A DNA stretch of 64,000 bases from an uncultured Flavobacteriaceae bacterium (GTDB lineage: Bacteria > Bacteroidota > Bacteroidia > Flavobacteriales > Flavobacteriaceae). This document shows, in pieces, positions 17,535 to 26,562 of the stretch. The notes below the pieces were generated by a model. It was not told the origin of the DNA, searched no databases, and worked only from the letters and a program-made list of their open reading frames with translations. The first letter of the stretch is position 1. Every line of letters starts with the position of its first letter. The stretch covers positions 372,001 to 436,000 of the forward strand of contig CANLVG010000002.1 in NCBI GenBank assembly GCA_947494565.1, read 5' to 3'. The translations under genes and the position numbers were made by a program.

Positions 17535-18671
17535 TTAGTTATACCTGACCTTTCGTAAAATGCGCAACGACTCCTTTAAGGTCTTATACACGTTTTCATC
17601 TTGTTTTTTGAGTAACCCTCTGGCCATTTCCATTTGCTCCTTCGCCTCTTCAAATCCATTTAGGTAACAAATCAAATAGGTGTCCGGGAGATGCCTCAAG
17701 TCCTCTTTTTCATTTGACTTGAGTGCTATTTCCTTTTCAAGTTTCTTTAAAAGCGCATTATTCGCATTGAAAATATGATGAAGGTTCTTTTTATCGTATT
17801 TCGGCGGTTCAAAAATCAGGTCACTACTAATAGTATACGTGCCATTATCGGCAAACGTGATCACCACCTTTTCCAAAGGATAGTATTTCTGTTTCGCCCC
17901 TAGTCCGAGCTGCACGTACTCAACGGTGGTAAATGAATGCTCGTCATAGGCAATCGTGATGTCATCCAATGCGGAATAAAACAATTTCACTTGCTCATTG
18001 ATTAATTCGATGTCCACACGTGAAAAGTAGGTTTCCCCTTTTACCTTCTGTTGATTGCCTGCCCAACAGACGACGAATTGTTCTTTAAACACCTTATAAT
18101 TACTCTGCAGGTCTCGATGCCTATTGTTGATGAAATCGATTACACCGTCTAGCGTCAATTCGATATTGTTTCGAGCATGCTGCTCTATAGTGGCTACTGT
18201 TTGCGAATTTATATCGTTCAATTCGATGTCATAGGCCTTGGGCATGCTAATGCTTCCTTCTCTAAAGAATACCATGCCCCCATAGTATTTCCATATGTTT
18301 TTTCGTAGGGTACAGACTTTTCCATTTGATTTGATGGTGACCAGCCCGACCACCTTTCCTTCCTTGAGGTGAGGGAAGGGAATATTCTCGTAAGATATCA
18401 GTGGCGGGTTGTCCAAATAAGCATTCACCAGATTCTGAATCTTGCTGTCATCGAAGAAATCCACGCCAACAATTCTATTGTCCTCATCCTCAACACCTAC
18501 CACAATGAACGAGTTATTTTTTGGATTGCTGTTTGCTAGGGCACATACATGCTTTAAGAACTTCGCCTTTCCTTCCCTCTGTCCAATCGCTATAAACCTT
18601 TTCTTGTCGTAAAAACTGTTCTCATCGTTATGCGCAAGAAGGTTTTTGACTAAAAGGCGTTTATTGATCAT
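17535..18671 (-). CDS. AlbA_2 (Schlafen-like) domain protein
   Basis: 378 residues from the ATG at 18671, which overlaps the SDR stop (ATGA). Residues about 20-150 form an AlbA_2 domain (ALANSNPKNNSFIVVGVEDEDNRIVGVDFF is its core) found in putative nucleic-acid-binding or ATP-binding regulators. Unlike many AlbA_2 proteins it lacks the classic FKES motif: the matching place reads EGKAKFLKHV. The rest has no recognised domain; the last third is rich in Lys and Glu and partly coiled-coil. Coupling to an SDR and an aldo/keto reductase is probably positional. The molecular role is unknown. Confidence 0.75.
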   Translation of the reverse strand: MINKRLLVKNLLAHNDENSFYDKKRFIAIGQREGKAKFLKHVCALANSNPKNNSFIVVGVEDEDNRIVGVDFFDDSKIQNLVNAYLDNPPLISYENIPFPHLKEGKVVGLVTIKSNGKVCTLRKNIWKYYGGMVFFREGSISMPKAYDIELNDINSQTVATIEQHARNNIELTLDGVIDFINNRHRDLQSNYKVFKEQFVVCWAGNQQKVKGETYFSRVDIELINEQVKLFYSALDDITIAYDEHSFTTVEYVQLGLGAKQKYYPLEKVVITFADNGTYTISSDLIFEPPKYDKKNLHHIFNANNALLKKLEKEIALKSNEKEDLRHLPDTYLICYLNGFEEAKEQMEMARGLLKKQDENVYKTLKESLRILRKVRYN

Positions 18672-19423
18672 AGGTCTTTTTTCACAATAGTGGAAGACGC
18701 CTGAGCAGTACACATCACCACCAAATCGGCTATGTTTACATGACTTGGTCTTGTGACTACAAAATGAACGATATCCGCCACGTCCTTAGCAATAAGGGGT
18801 TGAAAGCCCTTGTAGACATTATTCGCTCTATCGACATCTCCCTTAAATCTGACATCGCTGAATTCGGTCTCCACCAAACCCGGGTTGATCGCGCCAACGC
18901 GAATGCCATGGGCGTTCAAGTCGATGCGCATGCCCTGATTAATGGCATCGACAGCATGTTTACTGGCGCAATAAACATTTCCCTTTGGATAGACTTCTTT
19001 GCCCGCTGTCGAACCTATATTGATAATATGACCCTCTTTCTTTTTGACCATCTTCGGAATTATCGCTTTGGAAACATACAACAGGCCTTTCACATTGATG
19101 TCCAACATGGCGTCCCAGTCATCCATACTTCCTTCATCAATGAAATCAAGACCATGGGCATTTCCGGCGTTATTGACCAGAATATCTATGTCAGCAAAAT
19201 CCGGTGGTAATGATTTGATACTATCATGTACTTTTTCACGGTGTCGGACATCAAAATTCAGCGTGTGAACTTTCGTTTGTTCACTTAATGCGGTCTTAAG
19301 TTCATTCAAACGTTCTTGTCTTCTTCCACAAATGACCAACTGAATCCCATGCTTCGCAAAACACTCGGCAATGGCCTTGCCAATTCCGCTAGTAGCTCCT
19401 GTAATCAATGCTGTTTTACTCAT
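18668..19423 (-). CDS. SDR-family NADP-dependent oxidoreductase (YdfG-like)
   Basis: 251 residues. Classical short-chain dehydrogenase: TGATSGIGKA binds the cofactor, GRRQERL after strand 2 favours NADP(H), NNAG closes the nucleotide site, and the catalytic set is Ser in INIGSTAGK, Tyr and Lys in YCASK. The overall wording (KVHTLNFDVR, HGIRVGAINPGLVETEFS) matches YdfG, which acts on L-allo-threonine, serine and 3-hydroxy acids or malonic semialdehyde. The C-terminal 10 residues differ from YdfG. It lies between the aldo/keto reductase (14 bases upstream) and the AlbA_2 gene it overlaps. Confidence 0.9.
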   Translation of the reverse strand: MSKTALITGATSGIGKAIAECFAKHGIQLVICGRRQERLNELKTALSEQTKVHTLNFDVRHREKVHDSIKSLPPDFADIDILVNNAGNAHGLDFIDEGSMDDWDAMLDINVKGLLYVSKAIIPKMVKKKEGHIINIGSTAGKEVYPKGNVYCASKHAVDAINQGMRIDLNAHGIRVGAINPGLVETEFSDVRFKGDVDRANNVYKGFQPLIAKDVADIVHFVVTRPSHVNIADLVVMCTAQASSTIVKKDL

Positions 19424-19437
19424 ATCGATTTTTTAGT

Positions 19438-20313
19438 TTAAGGTACTTCACAGCCTTGGCTTGCCTCCAATAATAAAAACCAATCTTGAAGTTCCAAGTC
19501 TATTTCCATTGCCATCAGGGCATCTTTTAATCTACTCTTGGTGGCCGTACCCACCACTGGGCGCACCTGGGCAGGATGTTTTAGTATCCACGCCAGTAAC
19601 AATTGGTCAGCACTCACATTGTATTTTTCGAGTAATGGGCGCATCGCCTTTTCAATACGCTTCTCCTTCGTGGTACCTTCTTTAAAATAGGACCCTAATG
19701 GACTCCAAGACATCGCCATTCTATTCTTAGCCCTACAATCATCCAGGATGCCATTGTACATGACCTCATTGGAGGTCAATGAAAACTCGACTTGGTTGGC
19801 GCTAACCGCAACCGAAGTCTCAAGCAAAGCGATTTGGGAAGGCAAAAAATTGGATACCCCAAAACTCTTGATCTTACCATCTTTGGTCAAGCTGGCAATC
19901 GCCTCTGAAATCTCATCGGGTTCCATAAGTGGACTAGGTCTATGCAGCAACAAAAGGTCGAGATATTCGGTCTGTAGGTTTTTTAAAGACTGCTCTACCG
20001 ACCAAATGATATAGGCCTTCGTATAATCGTAGTGCTTAACGACGTTGGGCCGTTTTTCAGAATCAAATTGAATTCCACACTTACTGATAAACTGTACTTT
20101 CTCTCGCGGCACTCCACTTCTCAAGAAACCTGCGCCGAAATCGGCTTCCGTGGTGTATCCACCATAAATGTCGGCATGATCGAAAGTGGTCAACCCTATA
20201 TCGCTACAATAGGCTATCAGGTCGGAGATTTCGTCGCTCCCGAATCCTTTCCCCCATTGGCCCCAAGTCATGGCCCCGGCAATTATTCTTGAATATTCCG
20301 TTTGTTTCATCAT
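19438..20313 (-). CDS. aldo/keto reductase (YdhF-like)
   Basis: 291 residues, a TIM-barrel oxidoreductase using NADPH to reduce carbonyls. Catalytic Asp and Tyr lie in FDHADIYGGY, the Lys in FISKCGI, and the His in LLLHRPSPL. SWSPLGSYF and the C-terminal GTATKSRLKDA are cofactor contacts. The best family fit is COG4989 (YdhF), substrate unknown. Two Met codons start the frame; either could serve. It is the first gene of a three-gene leftward operon with the SDR and the AlbA_2 protein. Confidence 0.9.
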   Translation of the reverse strand: MMKQTEYSRIIAGAMTWGQWGKGFGSDEISDLIAYCSDIGLTTFDHADIYGGYTTEADFGAGFLRSGVPREKVQFISKCGIQFDSEKRPNVVKHYDYTKAYIIWSVEQSLKNLQTEYLDLLLLHRPSPLMEPDEISEAIASLTKDGKIKSFGVSNFLPSQIALLETSVAVSANQVEFSLTSNEVMYNGILDDCRAKNRMAMSWSPLGSYFKEGTTKEKRIEKAMRPLLEKYNVSADQLLLAWILKHPAQVRPVVGTATKSRLKDALMAMEIDLELQDWFLLLEASQGCEVP

Positions 20314-20635
20314 AGGTCATCGAAATTATAAAATAATACGCGAAAACGCCTGCGTAAATTACAATCCTTTCCATATTTCGGTCACTCACTTTTTGTGACT
20401 ATATTTCACGATGGAAAAATGGGCTTGTCAAAATTTATAAATCCCACGAAATACAATTCCCCTATGGAACGCGTTTTTTTGGTTTGCCCGAAATTGCAAT
20501 CCCTTAAAGACTTCATAAAAATAGGGGGTTATCCCATTTTTTAACCAATCGTTAACAGCGGAACAATGAATAAATTTTCAATTTGCAGGCCTGATTAAAT
20601 TACAACCATCCAACACCAAAATTTTTAATGAATCT
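20314..20635. other. divergent intergenic region upstream of moxR
   Basis: 322 bases between the aldo/keto reductase and moxR. It holds an imperfect hairpin at about 20517-20541 (GGG...CCC core flanked by A and T runs) and a short GTCAC/GTGAC repeat near 20385. No exact TAnnTTTG box was found on the plus strand. No ORF worth reporting. Confidence 0.5.
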
Positions 20636-21637
20636 ATGGAAGAAAATACTACTGTTGATATTAGTGCGGTAAACGAGAAAATTGCTCAAGAAAGTGCTTT
20701 TATCGACTTGTTGCTTTTAGAAATGAATAAGGTTATCGTTGGCCAAAAACATATGGTTGAACGATTGCTCATCGGGCTCTTGGGTCAAGGTCATATTCTT
20801 CTTGAAGGTGTTCCCGGTCTGGCAAAGACCCTCGCCATCAACACGCTCTCAAAAGCGGTCAAAGGGGAGTTCAGCCGTATTCAATTTACGCCTGACCTGT
20901 TGCCTGCCGATGTAGTGGGTACCATGATCTACAACATGAAAGTCAATGATTTTTCGATAAAGAAAGGACCGATTTTCGCCAATTTCGTGTTAGCGGATGA
21001 AATTAACCGTGCGCCGGCCAAGGTACAATCGGCATTGCTTGAGGCAATGCAAGAAAAGCAGGTGACCATAGGAGATGAAACCTTTATTTTGGATAAACCT
21101 TTCTTGGTCATGGCCACGCAAAATCCTGTTGAACAGGAAGGAACCTATCCGTTGCCCGAGGCCCAAGTCGATCGTTTTATGTTGAAAACGGTAATCGACT
21201 ATCCAAAAATGAACGAGGAGCAGATGATTATGCGTCAAAATCTTTTGGGTGCTTTCGAAACGGTTAAACCTGTAGTTACCCTAAAACAGATTTTGAGCGC
21301 TCAAAAAGCGGTTCGTGAGGTCTACATGGATGAAAAAATTGAAAAGTATATTTTAGATATTGTTTTCGCCACGCGATATCCCGAAAAATATAACCTAGAA
21401 AATCTTAAACCCTTAATCAGTTTCGGAGCTTCCCCTCGTGGTAGTATCAACCTTGGCAATGCGGCAAAATGTTATGCTTTTATCAAACGTCGAGGGTATG
21501 TGGTACCTGAGGATGTCAGGGCAGTTGTGCACGATGTACTGCGTCACAGAATAGGCATTACCTATGAAGCCGAGGCTGAAAATATTACTTCAGAGGAAAT
21601 TATCAACCAGATCGTAAACGAAATAGAAGTGCCCTAA
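20636..21637 (+). CDS. moxR: MoxR-family AAA+ ATPase
   Basis: 333 residues. Walker A GVPGLAKT (about 58-65), Walker B VLADEINRAP, sensor 1 MATQNP, and the C-terminal lid of the MoxR subfamily are all present. MoxR ATPases act as chaperone-like partners of VWA proteins, which here are encoded downstream (DUF58, BatA, BatB). It heads the nine-gene run to 29937. A 74-base spacer with a hairpin separates it from the DUF58 gene. Confidence 0.95.
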   Translation: MEENTTVDISAVNEKIAQESAFIDLLLLEMNKVIVGQKHMVERLLIGLLGQGHILLEGVPGLAKTLAINTLSKAVKGEFSRIQFTPDLLPADVVGTMIYNMKVNDFSIKKGPIFANFVLADEINRAPAKVQSALLEAMQEKQVTIGDETFILDKPFLVMATQNPVEQEGTYPLPEAQVDRFMLKTVIDYPKMNEEQMIMRQNLLGAFETVKPVVTLKQILSAQKAVREVYMDEKIEKYILDIVFATRYPEKYNLENLKPLISFGASPRGSINLGNAAKCYAFIKRRGYVVPEDVRAVVHDVLRHRIGITYEAEAENITSEEIINQIVNEIEVP

Positions 21638-21653
21638 CGGTAGAAGCCGTTTG

Positions 21654-21689
21654 CAGTATTCTTCGAAAAACCACAACTGCTTACCGGTG
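21654..21689 (+). promoter_or_regulatory. intercistronic hairpin between moxR and DUF58 gene
   Basis: CAGTATTC (21654-21661) and GAATACTG (21682-21689) form an 8-bp stem with a 20-base loop, extendable by one G-T pair. There is no T-run, so it is more likely an mRNA-stability or processing element than a terminator. Confidence 0.35.
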
Positions 21690-21711
21690 CTGAATACTGT
21701 TTGCTGAACAA

Positions 21712-22578
21712 ATGGATACGAAAGAACTCCTTAAAAAAGTCCGCAAGATCGAGATTAAGACCCGGCGTCTTTCCGATCATATCTTTGGTGGTGAATACCA
21801 TTCTACCTTCAAAGGTCGCGGTATGACCTTCAGTGAAGTACGTCAATACCAGTTCGGAGATGATGTTCGAAGTATCGATTGGAATGTAACCGCAAGATAT
21901 AACGAACCTTTTGTCAAGGTTTTCGAGGAAGAAAGGGAGCTGACCATGATGCTCATGGTCGACGTAAGTGGTTCGGAACTTTTCGGGACCACCAATCAGT
22001 TCAAAAAGGAAATCATCACTGAAATCTCGGCCACCTTGGCATTCTCTGCACTACAAAACAATGATAAGGCCGGATTGATCCTCTTTTCCGATCAGGTCGA
22101 ACTTTTTATTCCTCCTAAAAAAGGAAAAAGTCATGTACTACGTATCATACGCGAATTATTGGAGTTTAAGCCCAAAAGCAACAAAACCGATATTGCCGAA
22201 GCGTTGAAGTTCATGACGAGTGTAATGAAAAAGAAAGCTATTGTTTTTGTGCTTTCCGATTTCATCTCCGACCATTACGAAAGAACACTAAAAATTACAG
22301 GCAATAAACACGATGTAACCGGAATTCGAGTCTATGATCACCGGGAAGAAGAAATTCCGAATTTAGGTATGGTTCAAGTGAAAGATGCCGAAACCGGTGC
22401 GATCAAGCTTATCAATACCCAATCAAAAAGCGTTCGCGCGGCCTATGGAGCCTACCATCGTGAGCGGGTGGATTATTTCAAGGATTCCTTCACCAAATCA
22501 GGCTGCGGTGTGTTGGATTGTAGGGTAGATGAGAGCTACGTAAAGAAATTGTTGGGCTACTTTAAGCGAAGAGGGTAA
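21712..22578 (+). CDS. DUF58 domain protein (VWA-like)
   Basis: 288 residues, soluble. The RQYQFGDDVRSIDWNVTAR block is the DUF58 signature, and MVDVSGSELFG supplies a MIDAS-like D-x-S-x-S metal site in a von Willebrand A-type fold. DUF58 proteins accompany MoxR ATPases nearly everywhere and are thought to be their clients or adaptors. The stop codon overlaps the next start by one base (TAATG). Confidence 0.93.
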   Translation: MDTKELLKKVRKIEIKTRRLSDHIFGGEYHSTFKGRGMTFSEVRQYQFGDDVRSIDWNVTARYNEPFVKVFEEERELTMMLMVDVSGSELFGTTNQFKKEIITEISATLAFSALQNNDKAGLILFSDQVELFIPPKKGKSHVLRIIRELLEFKPKSNKTDIAEALKFMTSVMKKKAIVFVLSDFISDHYERTLKITGNKHDVTGIRVYDHREEEIPNLGMVQVKDAETGAIKLINTQSKSVRAAYGAYHRERVDYFKDSFTKSGCGVLDCRVDESYVKKLLGYFKRRG

Positions 22579-24242
22579 TGAGAACGAGGTGTTATCTATT
22601 CAAATCTATGGAACGGACTTCTTTTTTAAGAGGTGTTGCCCTGGTATTGGCGCTACTCGGTTTTAACTTTTCCAGTTTTGCGCAGACTACTCCCAAAGTG
22701 ACCTCCGAAGTCGATACCACATCAATTAAAATCGGAGAGCAGGTCAAGTTCAAGGTAATAGTGGAAGCGGACTCAACGGACCAAGTTATCTTTCCTGAAG
22801 GACAGACCTTTTCGCCACTCGAAACCGTTGAGGCCTTTGCTACCGATACCACCCGAAAAAATGATCGTCTTACACTGGCCAAAATCTATGCGCTGACACA
22901 GTTCGATTCAGGTTCCTATAAACTGCCGATGCAACGTATTGAAATCAACGGTCAAGGGTTTTTCACCGATTCGTTACGAATCGATGTAGCTACCGTACCC
23001 GTTGATACCCTCGCTCAAAAAATGTTCGATATAAAGCCCTTGATCGAAGTAGACAAGAGTTATCTCAACTGGTGGAAATGGTTTTTGGGTATTCTTGGAG
23101 CATTGTTGGTGATCGGCGGGGTACTCTACTGGTTCGTCTTCCGCAAAAAACCATTGTCCGAAGAAGAAAAAGTCGCGTTACTCCCCCCATATGATCGCGC
23201 ATTGCTCGAGCTTAAAAAATTGGAGCACTCCAAATATCTAATTCAAGACGAGTATAAGCAATACTATTCAGAACTTACGGAAATCGTGCGGTCCTATCTG
23301 GAAGAAGATGTCAACGTATCCGCATTGGAAAGTACCACCGATCAACTGATCGATAAGTTGGAATTAATGACCGATGCTGGGGAATTGGAACTCGACAAAG
23401 AGACCATTGTTCAGTTCAAAAGAATCTTGCAAACCGCTGATTTGGTAAAATTCGCAAAATCGAAACCGGATACCTCCGTGGCGGAGCAAGATCGAAAATC
23501 CATAGAACAAATTGTAATCAAGACCCATGATGCGTTGCCTGAGCCTACTGAGGAAGAGCTCATGCAACAGGCCGAATATCAAGAGGAACTCGAACGGAAA
23601 AAACAAAAGAAAAAAGTAATCATCGCCGTCACGAGTATTGTAGCCGCTTTTGTACTATCCACGGTCGCAGCTATTGGCTATTACGGTTGGGAATATTCAA
23701 AAGATACGCTTTTGGGGCATCCTACCAAAGAGTTGTTGGAGGGGGAATGGGTATCAAGTGCCTACGGGTATCCGCCAATTATCTTAGAAACTCCCAAGGT
23801 GTTGAAACGCCAAAAAGTCAAACTACCCCCAGAAACGAAAGAAGCCATTAAAGAGATTCAGGCTTTTGGGTACCGCAGTTCTTTAGGTTTGTTCACCATA
23901 GCCGCCACTTCTATAAGCATGACGCAGCTTGAGGAACCCAAATTTGAAGTCACGGTCGAGCAGATGATGAAGAACTTTGAAACGATGGGTGCTAAAAACG
24001 TCATTACCAAAGAAGAGGAATTTGTTACCATCTCTGGGGTCAAAGGAGCTAAAGTATACGGAAGTGGCAAATTTCCAGTGCCAGAATCAAAAGAACTCTT
24101 ACGCGGTAAATATGCCATGATTTTATTTGGAGGAAAGGGTTTTCAACAGAATATCATCGTCACTTGGTTAGATGGAGATCCCTATGCGGAGGAAATCGTT
24201 GACAAAATGCTCACCACTCTAGAAGTCAAAACGGAAATCTAA
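22578..24242 (+). CDS. BatD-like/DUF4381-type membrane protein of the Bat operon
   Basis: 554 residues; the ATG at 22608 may be the true start, since it gives a cleaner signal peptide (MERTSFLRGVALVLALLGF...FAQ). A periplasmic beta domain (about 40-145) follows, then a membrane helix (165-187, FLGILGALLVIGGVLYWFVF), a cytoplasmic helical region (195-335), a second helix (345-370) and a C-terminal domain (375-554) of unknown fold. The middle part resembles DUF4381 proteins seen in MoxR operons. Its place between DUF58 and batA fits a scaffold role in the same complex. The C-terminal domain is not one I recognise. Confidence 0.75.
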   Translation: MRTRCYLFKSMERTSFLRGVALVLALLGFNFSSFAQTTPKVTSEVDTTSIKIGEQVKFKVIVEADSTDQVIFPEGQTFSPLETVEAFATDTTRKNDRLTLAKIYALTQFDSGSYKLPMQRIEINGQGFFTDSLRIDVATVPVDTLAQKMFDIKPLIEVDKSYLNWWKWFLGILGALLVIGGVLYWFVFRKKPLSEEEKVALLPPYDRALLELKKLEHSKYLIQDEYKQYYSELTEIVRSYLEEDVNVSALESTTDQLIDKLELMTDAGELELDKETIVQFKRILQTADLVKFAKSKPDTSVAEQDRKSIEQIVIKTHDALPEPTEEELMQQAEYQEELERKKQKKKVIIAVTSIVAAFVLSTVAAIGYYGWEYSKDTLLGHPTKELLEGEWVSSAYGYPPIILETPKVLKRQKVKLPPETKEAIKEIQAFGYRSSLGLFTIAATSISMTQLEEPKFEVTVEQMMKNFETMGAKNVITKEEEFVTISGVKGAKVYGSGKFPVPESKELLRGKYAMILFGGKGFQQNIIVTWLDGDPYAEEIVDKMLTTLEVKTEI

Positions 24243-25241
24243 ATGCTGAAAGATATTGAATTCGCCAATCCTGATTTTTTTTGGTTGCTTTTACTGCTTC
24301 CATTGGCTATTCTATGGTACTTTTTCAAGCGCGACGAACAAAGTGCGTCACTCACAATTTCAAGTAGTCAAGGTTTTACGAAACAAGGTATTCTGCCTAA
24401 ATTAAGACCGTTGCTCTTCGCCCTTAGATTATTGGCTTTGGCCGCAATAATAGTTGCTATGGCTCGACCGCAGACCAAAGATGTTTCCACGAGAACCAAA
24501 ACTACCAAAGGTATCGATATCGTGATGGCCATCGATGTTAGTTCAAGTATGTTGGCCCGAGATCTAAAACCCAATCGGCTTTCCGCTTTAAAAGAAGTTG
24601 CTGCCGATTTTATCAGAAAACGCCCCAGCGATAGAATAGGTCTTGTGGCCTATGCCGGGGAAGGCTATACCAAAACACCGATCACAAGTGACAAATCGAT
24701 TGTGTTGAGTGCACTTCGGGAAATAACATACGGCCAATTAAATGATGGTACGGCAATAGGAATGGGACTGGCAACTTCGGTCAACCGATTGAAAGAGAGC
24801 AAGGCCATTAGTAAAATTATAATTCTTTTAACTGACGGAGTCAATAATTCTGGCTTTATTGAACCACAAACGGCGGCTGACCTAGCGATCGAATACGGCA
24901 TTAAGACCTATACGATCGGTCTGGGCACCAATGGAAATGCCTTATCACCTATAGCGTATAATGCCGATGGCTCTTTTCGATATGGTATGCGCCAAGTGGA
25001 AATCGATGAGGCCCTTTTAGAAGACATTGCCAAAGTAACCGGCGGAAAATATTTTAGGGCCACTGATAATGAAAAACTGGAGGCCATTTATGATGAGATC
25101 AATAAACTCGAAAAAACTGAAATCGAAGAATTCAGGTATACGAGATATGAGGAGAAATTCAGGCCATGGGTACTCTTGGCCGGATTACTATTGTTGTTGG
25201 AATGGATTCTAAGAAATACGCTTTTTAGAAGTTTCATTTAG
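24243..25241 (+). CDS. batA: BatA: VWA-domain membrane protein
   Basis: 332 residues. Two N-terminal membrane helices (about 10-27 and 55-77), a von Willebrand A domain (90-285) with the MIDAS motif DVSSS and later Thr/Asp residues (LLTDGVNNSG), and one C-terminal helix (308-326). BatA and BatB sit in the inner membrane of Bacteroidota and are linked to oxygen tolerance in Bacteroides fragilis. It starts directly after the previous stop codon. A small extra gene separates it from batB, which is not the usual layout. Confidence 0.93.
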   Translation: MLKDIEFANPDFFWLLLLLPLAILWYFFKRDEQSASLTISSSQGFTKQGILPKLRPLLFALRLLALAAIIVAMARPQTKDVSTRTKTTKGIDIVMAIDVSSSMLARDLKPNRLSALKEVAADFIRKRPSDRIGLVAYAGEGYTKTPITSDKSIVLSALREITYGQLNDGTAIGMGLATSVNRLKESKAISKIIILLTDGVNNSGFIEPQTAADLAIEYGIKTYTIGLGTNGNALSPIAYNADGSFRYGMRQVEIDEALLEDIAKVTGGKYFRATDNEKLEAIYDEINKLEKTEIEEFRYTRYEEKFRPWVLLAGLLLLLEWILRNTLFRSFI

Positions 25242-25243
25242 CT

Positions 25244-25510
25244 ATGATATTGTCAACTCTATGTTGGGTAGTCGGAATCATATACGGATTAGTGTTTCTT
25301 ACTATTTTAATAAGAACCATTCGAAACGAAGGTAAGGATCCCGCATTTAAGGTGTTTCTTGAAAATGGAATGGACTATTCTAAAATGTATGGTTTAACAA
25401 AGGGTGATAAAGAACACTATGATAGGTTTAAGAAAAAAGTTTACGTATTACTCTTTTTGGGCTTTATCTCGTTCATTTTAATTGTTTTAAACGACGTATT
25501 AGACTTGTAA
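25244..25510 (+). CDS. small two-helix membrane protein between batA and batB
   Basis: 88 residues with two hydrophobic helices (about 3-23 and 66-86) and a charged middle (GKDPAFKVFLENGMDYSKMYGLTKGDKEHYDRFKKK). Both ends should face the same side. I do not recognise a family. It sits two bases after batA and five before batB, in frame with the operon and with ordinary codon use, so it is very likely expressed with them. It might be a late insertion or an accessory subunit. Confidence 0.75.
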   Translation: MILSTLCWVVGIIYGLVFLTILIRTIRNEGKDPAFKVFLENGMDYSKMYGLTKGDKEHYDRFKKKVYVLLFLGFISFILIVLNDVLDL

Positions 25511-25515
25511 ATTAA

Positions 25516-26562
25516 ATGATTCAATTAGACGAAAAAATATATTTCTATCTGCTCTTCATCATTCCGGTGATGGTCGTCTTCTTTGTGTTGCTTCAGGTTT
25601 GGAAAAAAAGAACACAAAAAAAGTTTGCTGACTATCCCCTATTGAGGCGACTCACGCCGAATCGTTCCAATTTCAAATCGACCTTGAAACTCATTCTTTT
25701 TCTAATGGGATTATCGTTTCTGACGTTAGGCCTGGTCAATCCGAAAATAGGCACAAAACTTGAAACAGTAAAAAGAGAGGGAGTCGACATCGTCTTTGCT
25801 GTAGATGTTTCCAAAAGTATGTTGGCAGAGGACATTGCGCCGAACCGTCTGGAGAAAGCAAAACGACTGGTTTCTGAAATCATCAATCAATTGGCCAGTG
25901 ACCGAATAGGTATTATCGCCTATGCGGGTCAAGCCTTTCCACAATTGCCCATTACCACGGATTACGGAGCCGCAAAAATGTTCTTGCAAAGTATGAATAC
26001 CGATATGCTTACCTCGCAAGGCACCGCTATTGACCAAGCAATCGAACTTGCAACTACTTATTACGACGATGAAGATCAGACCAATCGGGTACTGTTCATC
26101 ATCTCGGACGGGGAAGATCATTCGGAAGGCACAACCTTAGGTGCTGTTGAAGATGCCACCGAGCTAGGTATTCAGATCTATACTATAAGCGTGGGCACAC
26201 CTAAAGGGGGACCCATTCCGATAAAACGAAACGGGGTCGTCGAAAGCTTAAAAAAAGATGTCAAGGGAGAAGTGGTCATTACGAAGCTCAATGAAGATGT
26301 CTTAATCGATATCGCCGATGATGGCAATGGCGAATACATCAATGGATCGAATACCGATGAAGCCGTCGAGTATATCAAGGAACAGCTGAACCAAATGGAT
26401 AAAAAGGAATTCGAGGCCAAACAATTTGCCGAATACAAAGACCAATACCAATGGTTTTTGGGCGCGGGCCTGTTGTTTCTATTTTTAGATATATTCGTGT
26501 TGGACCGAAAAACCCAATGGTTGAAGAAATTGAATTTGTTTAACGAGAAAAAAGTCGACTAG
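25516..26562 (+). CDS. batB: BatB: VWA-domain membrane protein
   Basis: 348 residues, laid out like BatA: two N-terminal helices (about 8-25 and 58-77), a VWA domain (90-300) with MIDAS motif DVSKS and IISDGEDHSEG, and a C-terminal helix (317-335). It differs from BatA in a longer acidic segment after the VWA domain. BatA and BatB probably interact. It is followed without a gap by batC. Confidence 0.93.
   Translation: MIQLDEKIYFYLLFIIPVMVVFFVLLQVWKKRTQKKFADYPLLRRLTPNRSNFKSTLKLILFLMGLSFLTLGLVNPKIGTKLETVKREGVDIVFAVDVSKSMLAEDIAPNRLEKAKRLVSEIINQLASDRIGIIAYAGQAFPQLPITTDYGAAKMFLQSMNTDMLTSQGTAIDQAIELATTYYDDEDQTNRVLFIISDGEDHSEGTTLGAVEDATELGIQIYTISVGTPKGGPIPIKRNGVVESLKKDVKGEVVITKLNEDVLIDIADDGNGEYINGSNTDEAVEYIKEQLNQMDKKEFEAKQFAEYKDQYQWFLGAGLLFLFLDIFVLDRKTQWLKKLNLFNEKKVD

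Noticed and set aside
20204-20389. 61-codon minus-strand frame at the start of the aldo/keto reductase.
   Set aside because: It overlaps a complete reductase in another frame and has no recognisable features.
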